DNA from: an uncultured Pirellulaceae bacterium
GTDB taxonomy: Bacteria; Planctomycetota; Planctomycetia; Pirellulales; Pirellulaceae
Direction of reading: 5' to 3'
DNA length: 64,000 nucleotides
Assembly (NCBI GenBank): GCA_938084685.1
Contig: CALKGE010000002.1
Coordinates: forward strand, 90,796 to 154,795
Shown in pieces: positions 58,191-64,000 of the stretch. A model generated the notes under the pieces. It was not told the origin of the DNA, did no database searches, and was given only the letters and a program-made list of their open reading frames with translations. The position numbers were made by a program, and so were the translations under genes. Numbering within the stretch: position 1 is the stretch's first letter; the number at the start of each line of letters is the position of its first letter.

Positions 58191-59309
58191 ATGAAAATCA
58201 CTGCAGTAGAGCCGATTCACCTCCGCGTTCCCGTAGTTGAAGCTATTCCCGATGGTACGCTGGACGTGTTGATCGTGAAGATCCATACCGATGAAGGGCT
58301 GACAGGAATTGGCGAGGTCACTAGCCAGTCTTATGTATGTAAAGCCTGTTTTGATGCCCCTCGTAGCGCTGCTCGCCGACATGGACTGACCTCGATCCTT
58401 CTCGGGGAAGACCCGCGTGATGTCGAGGGGTTGTGGGAGAAAATGTACTACGAAACCAATCGCTATGGCCGACGAGGGGCCGGGATTCATGCGATGAGTG
58501 GTGCGGATATCGCATTGTGGGATTTGAAAGGGAAGATTGAAGGTAAGCCAGTTTCTGAACTTCTTGGTGGTCGAGTGCGAGATGATGTGCGAGCTTACGC
58601 CAGCGTTTTGTTTGCCGATACGCCGGAAGAGACAGCTGCCATGGCAGATGAGTATGTGGCGATGGGATTAACGGCCGTCAAATTTGGCTGGGGTCCGATT
58701 GGTCCGGATCCCGATGTCGATGTGGCACATGTTGCCGCAGCTCGTGAGGCGGTTGGCTGGGAAAGAGATCTGATGGTGGACGCTGGACACGCATGGGATT
58801 GGGAAACGGCACTGGGGCGAACCGAACTGTTTAAACCGTACAAGATTGCCTGGTTGGAAGAGCCCGTTGGTCAGGATGATCGTAAGGGCTATGCCGAACT
58901 GTGTAAACGTAGTGAGATTCCCATTGCTGGTGGCGAAGGGGATGTTACCCACTGGGATTTTGAAGACCTGATCGAAAGGGGGCTGGATGTGGTGCAGCCA
59001 GATATCGCGTTTTGCGGCGGCATTACTGTTTGCAAGCGGGTCTCTGATATGACCACTGCTCACGGACGGCGCGCTGTCCCCCACTGCTTCAGTACCGGGA
59101 TCAACCTGGCCGCCAGCTTGCACTGGATTTCAACAGTGCCCGATGGTGATCTGGTTGAATACTGCTTGAGGCCAAGTCCACTGATGAGAAAGCTGGTCGC
59201 CAATTTGCCACCGGTGATTGATGGCCGAGTGCCAGTGCCGACCGGGCCTGGGCTGGGGATTGAATTGGACCCGGCGATTGAAGAGGAATTCACCGTTCGG
59301 TATGACTGA
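58191..59309 (+). CDS. Enolase-superfamily (mandelate racemase/muconate lactonizing enzyme) protein
   Basis: 372 residues. N-terminal capping domain (LIVKIHTDEGLTGIGEV) then the TIM barrel: lysine in TAVKFGWGP, metal ligands in MVDAGHAWDW (Asp), WLEEPV (Glu) and IAGGEGD (Glu), and VQPDIAFCGG with a later VPHCFSTG (Asp/His pair). The last pair marks the mandelate-racemase subgroup, mostly acid-sugar dehydratases. It follows the M81 gene by seven bases and overlaps the MFS gene by eight, so the three form an operon. Confidence 0.9.
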   Translation: MKITAVEPIHLRVPVVEAIPDGTLDVLIVKIHTDEGLTGIGEVTSQSYVCKACFDAPRSAARRHGLTSILLGEDPRDVEGLWEKMYYETNRYGRRGAGIHAMSGADIALWDLKGKIEGKPVSELLGGRVRDDVRAYASVLFADTPEETAAMADEYVAMGLTAVKFGWGPIGPDPDVDVAHVAAAREAVGWERDLMVDAGHAWDWETALGRTELFKPYKIAWLEEPVGQDDRKGYAELCKRSEIPIAGGEGDVTHWDFEDLIERGLDVVQPDIAFCGGITVCKRVSDMTTAHGRRAVPHCFSTGINLAASLHWISTVPDGDLVEYCLRPSPLMRKLVANLPPVIDGRVPVPTGPGLGIELDPAIEEEFTVRYD

Positions 59310-60672
59310 GACGCCAACCAATGTAAGACGTAAAGTGATGTGGCTCGGCTTTGGCGTGTCATGGCTGCTATACGTTCATCGTTACGTGTTTGCGCTAATC
59401 AAGACGGACCTGAAGGAAGAATTCACCAAGTTTGGTGTCCCCGAAGAGCAGCACAACGAAGTACTCGGGTACTTGCAAGCCGGTTTTTCCGCTGCGTATG
59501 GCCTGTTTCAAGTTCCTGCAGGGATGGTGATTGACCTTTTTGGGGCCCACTTGTTTGTCACCGGCTCCATTGTTGTCTGGTCATTGGGATTTGGGCTACT
59601 CGCGTTGGCTCCTTCTACGACTGTGATGTATGCCTCCAGATATGCGCTGGGGATGGGACAGTCGGGAGTGCTGGCCGGGATTGGGCGTTTAACGAAAGTC
59701 TGGTTTCCCGCAGAATTCCGGTCCTCCGCCCAGGGGTTGATGGGAGTGACTGCGTCGAGAAGCGGAGCATTCTGCTGCTATATACTGTTTCCACTCGCGC
59801 TGACCTACCTGTTTTCCGATTCCTGGCGGACCGCTGTGCTGGTTATGGCAGTTCTGGGGTTGGTCTGGGCAGCAGTCTTCTATTGGCATGTTCGAAGTTC
59901 TCCGGCGGCCCATCCCCAGTGTAACGCGGCAGAGGTTGCACTGATTCGTGGTGTTGAAGTTGGTGACGTTGGTAAGCAGTCTGAGCGGATGAGTGTATTA
60001 AAGCTTCTCCGGTCAGCCAGTGGCTGGGGGCTGGCCAATGCGGTATTTATTGCATTGGCAGCTTCATTTAGTACGGTAGCAGATGGATTTTACTCATCCT
60101 GGATGCCCCAGTTTCTGGAAGAGTCACATGGCCTTGAAAAGAGTGTGGCCGGTTTTTATTCTGCCTTACCGCTGATTGGAGGAATGGTTGGCGGAATTCT
60201 CGGAGGGTTATTAGGAGACCGTCTCGTCAGGCGGAATGATGGGTCCACCACCTGGGCTCGCAGGATCAGCGGCTCGATTGGGAAAGGTTCGGCTGCTTTA
60301 TTGGTGGCTGGTTCCTTACTGGTAATCGACGAGCCATTGTTATTTGCTCTGATTTTATGTGTCGCCAAGGTCGGAGCCGATGTTTCCTTGGCAACTCGTT
60401 GGGCTGCGGTGACCGATGTTGGCGGCCCGGTTATTGCGACATTGTTTGCTTTGATCAACGCGGCAGCGATTGGAGCGGGTATTGTGGGGAGTATTGTCTA
60501 TGGCTCGATCGTTCCAGACATGACCAGCCAGGTTGCTCCCTCGCCTCAGGACTGGTACCCCGTACTGTATGTCGTGATAGGGATGTATGTGCTTTGCAGC
60601 TTGATGTGGCTGCTGCCCGACACTTCCAAGCCACTGTTCCAAGAATCCGCGGCAGGACCAGGTGACTCGTAG
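59302..60672 (+). CDS. MFS transporter (acid-sugar/anion type)
   Basis: 456 residues from the ATG at 59302, which overlaps the stop of the enolase-superfamily gene by eight bases; the longer frame from 59218 lies inside that gene. About twelve hydrophobic segments, e.g. VMWLGFGVSWLLYVHRYVFAL, the loop-2/3 region GMVIDLFGAHLFVTGSIVVW and GLLGDRLVRR in the second half. The pattern is near the anion:cation symporter branch that carries hexuronates and other sugar acids. With its partners it probably imports the compound that M81 and the dehydratase process. Confidence 0.9.
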   Translation: MTETPTNVRRKVMWLGFGVSWLLYVHRYVFALIKTDLKEEFTKFGVPEEQHNEVLGYLQAGFSAAYGLFQVPAGMVIDLFGAHLFVTGSIVVWSLGFGLLALAPSTTVMYASRYALGMGQSGVLAGIGRLTKVWFPAEFRSSAQGLMGVTASRSGAFCCYILFPLALTYLFSDSWRTAVLVMAVLGLVWAAVFYWHVRSSPAAHPQCNAAEVALIRGVEVGDVGKQSERMSVLKLLRSASGWGLANAVFIALAASFSTVADGFYSSWMPQFLEESHGLEKSVAGFYSALPLIGGMVGGILGGLLGDRLVRRNDGSTTWARRISGSIGKGSAALLVAGSLLVIDEPLLFALILCVAKVGADVSLATRWAAVTDVGGPVIATLFALINAAAIGAGIVGSIVYGSIVPDMTSQVAPSPQDWYPVLYVVIGMYVLCSLMWLLPDTSKPLFQESAAGPGDS

Positions 60673-60698
60673 GGGGTGGAAGAAGCTGGGATCGCTAC

Positions 60699-61853
60699 TT
60701 ATGCCAGCCGGTTCGAATTCAGGTGAAGTTTTCCTCGACGTACGATTCCTACGGCGGATAGTTTTTTGTGTCCTGTCCGGATCTGATCGTAACTGTCCGT
60801 GAAGTTGAACTCACCTTCGTGTTGTTCCAGTAAGGTGATGTCCGCCACACTTCCTGTTGCCAGCGTCCCCAGGTCCCCTGCTCTGTTAAGTGCCCGTGCC
60901 GGCTGCGTGGAGGACATGTCGATGACGTCTTCCAACGAGATTCCCAGGTGCAGGAATTTGGACATGGTTGTCGGCATATCAAAGACAGGGCCGTGGAGGT
61001 TCTTTTGATGCAGGTCCGTACTGATACAGTTGGGGATGAATCCCTGTTTAATCGCCTCTTCGGCAATCTCCCAATGAAAGCTACCAAAACCATGTCCCAC
61101 GTCGAAGAGAATGCCATGCTCTCTGGCAGCGACCAATTCTGGATGAACCTGATTGGCATCATTAAGTACGGTGGTGGTTCCTCCTTTGAAGCAGTGCGTG
61201 ATGCAATCACCCGGTTGCAGGTGAGGGATCATTTCTGGCAGTGTCATGGGGCATTCCCCGATGTGAATCATCAGCCAGGTGTTTGAATCGCGAGCGGCCT
61301 GGACTGCTTTCAGGAAGTTGTTCCAGCCTTGCTGCCCCTCGCCAATGAGGTGGGCGCCGGCTCGGATTTTAACACCGACGGCATGTTGGGGGAATTGTCG
61401 GATCGTATCCACAACTCCCTCCGGATCTGCATAGCGTTCATCCATCAGTTCGCCGTAGTGAGCGGCGACCAATCCGATACAGGAAAGATTGACCAGCCCC
61501 AGGATTTCGGTTTCCGCATGGTCGATAACATCCTGTTTGAATCCGGGGAAGTTGTAGCTTCCGGCGCTGCCGGCATCGAGCACGGTGGTGACGCCGCCGG
61601 CCAGGCAGGTGGTATCAGCATCAACGCCCAGTGGTATGTGACGTTTGTAGACGTGGGCGTGCAGGTCAATCAGTCCTGGGGTGACGATCAGGCCGCTGGC
61701 GTCGATGGTTTCGTCGACTTCGTATGAGTCTGGATCCGGATTGGTTAGCTCAACGATGGTGTCGCCAAGGATACCGATATCCCGGATTTCGCTGATGTTT
61801 TGGGACGGGTCGATGACGTGACCGCCGGTGATGAGTAGGTCAAGTTGCTGCAT
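60699..61853 (-). CDS. Amidohydrolase/deacetylase (EF0837-like)
   Basis: 384 residues, cytoplasmic. Amidohydrolase fold: TPGLIDLHAHVY (HxH metal pair), VKIRAGAHL (possible carboxylated lysine), MIHIGECP (His), NCISTDLHQKN (Asp and His) and LGTLATGSVADITLL. The family is dihydroorotase-like, and nearest to the deacetylase group that sits beside DgaE-type PLP enzymes in other bacteria. It is convergent with the MFS gene (26 bases) and divergent from the PLP gene, with 94 bases between. Deacetylation of an amino-sugar acid is a good guess, not shown. Confidence 0.87.
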   Translation of the reverse strand: MQQLDLLITGGHVIDPSQNISEIRDIGILGDTIVELTNPDPDSYEVDETIDASGLIVTPGLIDLHAHVYKRHIPLGVDADTTCLAGGVTTVLDAGSAGSYNFPGFKQDVIDHAETEILGLVNLSCIGLVAAHYGELMDERYADPEGVVDTIRQFPQHAVGVKIRAGAHLIGEGQQGWNNFLKAVQAARDSNTWLMIHIGECPMTLPEMIPHLQPGDCITHCFKGGTTTVLNDANQVHPELVAAREHGILFDVGHGFGSFHWEIAEEAIKQGFIPNCISTDLHQKNLHGPVFDMPTTMSKFLHLGISLEDVIDMSSTQPARALNRAGDLGTLATGSVADITLLEQHEGEFNFTDSYDQIRTGHKKLSAVGIVRRGKLHLNSNRLA

Positions 61854-61947
61854 GGTGTTTGAGGCGTCGCGTGTGGGAAGGAAGTATAATAGGCGTTCCT
61901 TTATGAACTGAGTTTATTGTCTCTGATTGCACAGAGGGTTTCAAACG

Positions 61948-63069
61948 ATGGATCTGCACGAGAAGTATGGGCTGCGTCGGATTATTAATGCCTGCGGGAA
62001 AATGACCAGTCTTAGTGGAGCGAAGGTATTGCCGCCAATTGCTGCACAGGCGAGTGCCAGTTTAGGCGAGTTTTATGACCTGGACGAACTGCAGGAGGCG
62101 GCGAGTGAAGTGATTGCCCGAGTTTGTGGGGCTGAGGCAGGTTGTGTGACCGCATGTACTTCGGCGGGGCTTACCGAAGCGGTGGCCGCATGTTTGACAG
62201 GCAGTGATCTTGGCAAGGTGTTGAAGTTGCCCGAGTGTGATTGGGGGGATCGGCGAGTGCTCATTCAGAAGGGGCACTGTGTGAATTATGGGGCTCCGAT
62301 AACGCAGAATATCAGGCTGGCTGGTGCCGAGGTGGTTGAGCTTGGCGAGGTGAATCGAACGCTGACCGAGCATTTCGTTCACGAGTTGGAGATGGGCGGC
62401 GTCGCTGCGGTGATGCATGTGGAATCGCATCACTCGGTCCAGAAAGGAATGTTGGATTTGGCGGCAGTGACTGCTTTGGCTGATCGATACGGCGTGCCGG
62501 TGATTGTGGATGGTGCAGCTCAGGATCAGCGAGTTCGTTCGTTGCTGGAGCTGGGAGCCGCATTGGTGGTGGTGAGTGCTCATAAGTATTTATGCAGTAC
62601 GACCGGTGGGATTGTTGCTGGTAGGCGGGAGTTGGTGGAAGCGGTTTACTTGCAGAACCGTGGGATTGGCCGCGCGATGAAGGCGGGGAAAGAGGCGATT
62701 TTTGGAGCGATGGCGGCCTTGGAGTACCGCGAGCAGGAGGATATTGCTGGTTGGACGGCGGAACAGGATCGTAAGGTGGAGTTGGTTTTGGAGTTGTTGG
62801 CGGGAATTGAAGGATTGGCGTTGGGCGTGGACCCAGATCCGAATGGATGTCCCTTTTCCCGAGCGAAGATTACGCCCGATCCAGCAGTTTGTGGTTTGGA
62901 CGTGTTTGCATTGAATCGTCAGCTGGCCGAGGGTGCTCCGTCGATTCGGTTACGAGCGCATCATGCCAACGAGGGTTATCTATATATAGATGCGATTGAA
63001 CTGGAGGACGACGAGATTCGTCTGGTATGCGCACGGATCCGGGAATTGCTAAGTGGCGGGCAGAAGTAA
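61948..63069 (+). CDS. PLP-dependent SelA/DgaE-like lyase
   Basis: 373 residues from the ATG at 61948, with AGAGGG nine bases upstream; a TTG at 61927 opens the frame but is less likely. Type-I PLP fold: INACGKMTSLSG, a substrate/cofactor loop with TACTSAGLTEAVAACLTG, PVIVDGAAQDQ (Asp for the pyridine N) and VVSAHKYLCSTTGG (the Schiff-base Lys). The family includes SelA and D-glucosaminate-6-phosphate ammonia-lyase (DgaE). At 373 residues it is shorter than SelA (about 460), so I read it as DgaE-like. Its neighbour amidohydrolase supports an amino-sugar-acid route. Confidence 0.85.
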   Translation: MDLHEKYGLRRIINACGKMTSLSGAKVLPPIAAQASASLGEFYDLDELQEAASEVIARVCGAEAGCVTACTSAGLTEAVAACLTGSDLGKVLKLPECDWGDRRVLIQKGHCVNYGAPITQNIRLAGAEVVELGEVNRTLTEHFVHELEMGGVAAVMHVESHHSVQKGMLDLAAVTALADRYGVPVIVDGAAQDQRVRSLLELGAALVVVSAHKYLCSTTGGIVAGRRELVEAVYLQNRGIGRAMKAGKEAIFGAMAALEYREQEDIAGWTAEQDRKVELVLELLAGIEGLALGVDPDPNGCPFSRAKITPDPAVCGLDVFALNRQLAEGAPSIRLRAHHANEGYLYIDAIELEDDEIRLVCARIRELLSGGQK

Positions 63070-63108
63070 GGAGAGATTGGACGGACTGGGGCTGATCGAC
63101 CAGATCAA

Positions 63109-63837
63109 TCAGGGATTTTTGAACTGGGGGACGTTGTATCGGGTTTTTCCAGGCATTTCTCTCCAGCGTGGCTGTTGAGCATGTTCGGTACTAGTGGATT
63201 GGTTGAATTTCCGAGGTGTATCGTCGCGGCCCCGGTATTCCGGATAGGTTTCGCAGGCCGAGCGTTCCGTGCCATAGAGTCGTATGCGGAATTCGTTTTC
63301 TGCATGGTATTGATCAGGGTCGGCCCAGATTCCTCGCCGGCGATTCATGGCATCCCATTGTGACATGATGTAAGGGTAGCCGAACGAGTATTGGAAATCG
63401 TCTTTAGCCCATCCGGCGCTGACCATTGCCTGGTTAACGGCCATGGCATTTCGTCCCACTCGTACAACGGCGAAGAATCTGGAGGCGGAGCGATTGACTT
63501 GTCCGATACTGTTGACTTCGATCTGGATGTTGAGCAGTCGGTTATTGAGATATCGGATGAGTTGGAGGCGTGATTGTTGCCAGAAGGGGTGGTTCCGAGC
63601 ACGTTCAGGGCAATTGATTCCTGCGAGTTGAACAGCGACGACACCTGTCAGGAACTCGTTAGGCGTAAGGTATGGTCGGAGGAATTGTCTGGAGGTTTCT
63701 GAGAGTTGCACGGTGAAGGTGTCACCGTCCCAGACGCTGGTGGCGCGTCCGTTGAACATCAGGAAATCAGCCCCCTTTGTGGTATTAATCAGAGGGCAGA
63801 GCAATAAGAGAGCGGTGATTTTGAGGTGATGATTCAT
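63109..63837 (-). CDS. Thermonuclease-like (SNase) exported nuclease
   Basis: 242 residues; signal peptide MNHHLKITALLLLCPLINTTKG. SNase-type motifs: SVWDGDTFTVQL, LAGINCPERAR and the AMVSAGWAKDD strand near the end of the domain. The classic catalytic Arg/Glu set is only partly recognisable, so activity is uncertain. The C-terminal 60 residues are basic, Arg- and Pro-rich. A TTGACA (63872-63877) and a TATAAT (63847-63852) lie upstream, spaced by 19 bases, ending nine bases before the ATG. The end converges with the PLP gene. Confidence 0.78.
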   Translation of the reverse strand: MNHHLKITALLLLCPLINTTKGADFLMFNGRATSVWDGDTFTVQLSETSRQFLRPYLTPNEFLTGVVAVQLAGINCPERARNHPFWQQSRLQLIRYLNNRLLNIQIEVNSIGQVNRSASRFFAVVRVGRNAMAVNQAMVSAGWAKDDFQYSFGYPYIMSQWDAMNRRRGIWADPDQYHAENEFRIRLYGTERSACETYPEYRGRDDTPRKFNQSTSTEHAQQPRWREMPGKTRYNVPQFKNP

Positions 63838-63846
63838 AGCGAGTCT

Positions 63847-63877
63847 ATTATAGGAGGAAAAATTTGAAAACTGTCAA
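63847..63877 (-). promoter_or_regulatory. Candidate promoter of the nuclease-like gene
   Basis: On the minus strand, TTGACA at 63872-63877 and TATAAT at 63847-63852 are both exact, with a 19-base spacer. The ATG (63837) is nine bases past the -10, so the transcript may have almost no leader. Confidence 0.45.
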
Positions 63878-63894
63878 AGAATTTCCGAGTCGTC

Positions 63895-63922
63895 TTGCCG
63901 ATAGAATAAATCGTATTAAAAT
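63895..63922 (+). promoter_or_regulatory. Candidate tRNA promoter
   Basis: TTGCCG (63895-63900) and TAAAAT (63917-63922) with a 16-base spacer, ending 13 bases before the tRNA. Both are two or fewer mismatches from consensus. Confidence 0.35.
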
Positions 63923-63935
63923 ACAGAGACATTTG

Positions 63936-64000
<65 letters not shown>

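Noticed and set aside
61948..63069. True selenocysteine synthase selA for the Sec gene
   Set aside because: The protein is about 90 residues shorter than SelA and sits beside an amidohydrolase, which fits DgaE-like lyases better. No selB or tRNA-Sec is near it.
63093..63107. Rho-independent terminator after the PLP enzyme gene
   Set aside because: The stem TGATC/GATCA is weak and the T run lies eight or more bases away.

Overview
The window looks like a chromosomal segment of a planctomycete, probably of the family Planctomycetaceae; the genus cannot be settled from this sequence. The main evidence is the protein repertoire: six DUF1501 proteins with twin-arginine leaders, three large DUF1549/DUF1553 proteins (two opening with a PSCyt1-type c-type cytochrome domain, one with an Ig-like domain), a DUF1552/DUF1592 pair, two sulfatases, ThuA, CBM9-like, sialidase-like and SGNH hydrolase proteins. 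I see no insertion sequence, phage, CRISPR array, rRNA or origin. There is one tRNA, cut by the right edge.

Layout. (1) 1-2102 (+): the 3' end of a sugar-hydrolase-like propeller gene, then a thioredoxin-fold/PDZ gene read through an in-frame UGA as selenocysteine. (2) 2150-15650 (-): a DEAD-box helicase fused to a cold-shock domain and two blocks of tandem repeats, then a likely operon of a lactonase-like propeller, DUF1501, PSCyt1-DUF1549-DUF1553, a redoxin/cytochrome/copper-monooxygenase-like fusion, a CBM9-like protein and a transglutaminase/esterase fusion. (3) 15862-22832, mixed strands: DUF1501, ThuA, LLM flavin oxidoreductase, sialidase-like, DUF1501, SGNH hydrolase. (4) 22991-35621 (-): a PPC-domain protein, DUF1501 and an Ig-like/DUF1549/DUF1553 protein; then a DUF1501 and PSCyt1-NPCBM-like-DUF1553 pair; then a solo DUF1501. 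(5) 35745-42236 (-): ABC-F ATPase, alpha/beta hydrolase, DUF1552 and a DUF1587/1592/1588/1585 cytochrome protein, tightly packed. (6) 42311-45188: divergent mmsA-like dehydrogenase and hydroxyacid-oxoacid transhydrogenase. (7) 45253-48313: two convergent sulfatases. (8) 48504-56592: rlmL, an RND efflux adaptor and pump, and a CNNM/CorC-like transporter. (9) 56717-63069: M81 peptidase-like, enolase-superfamily and MFS genes, an amidohydrolase, and a SelA/DgaE-like PLP enzyme. (10) A nuclease-like gene and a partial tRNA-Val.

How the genes work together (inference). Most products carry Sec or Tat export signals and look like an envelope machinery for taking apart polysaccharide or sulfated glycan, with c-type haem proteins and alkaline-phosphatase-like DUF1501 proteins made as pairs. 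The exact chemistry of the DUF1501/DUF1549/DUF1553 pairs is not known to me. The right-hand cluster looks like a small-molecule catabolic set with its own MFS importer. The clearest unusual items are the CxxU selenoprotein with its SECIS-like hairpin, the helicase/cold-shock/repeat fusion, and the split of the DUF1501 paralogues into two motif types that follow their partner. No recognisable transcription regulator lies in the window.
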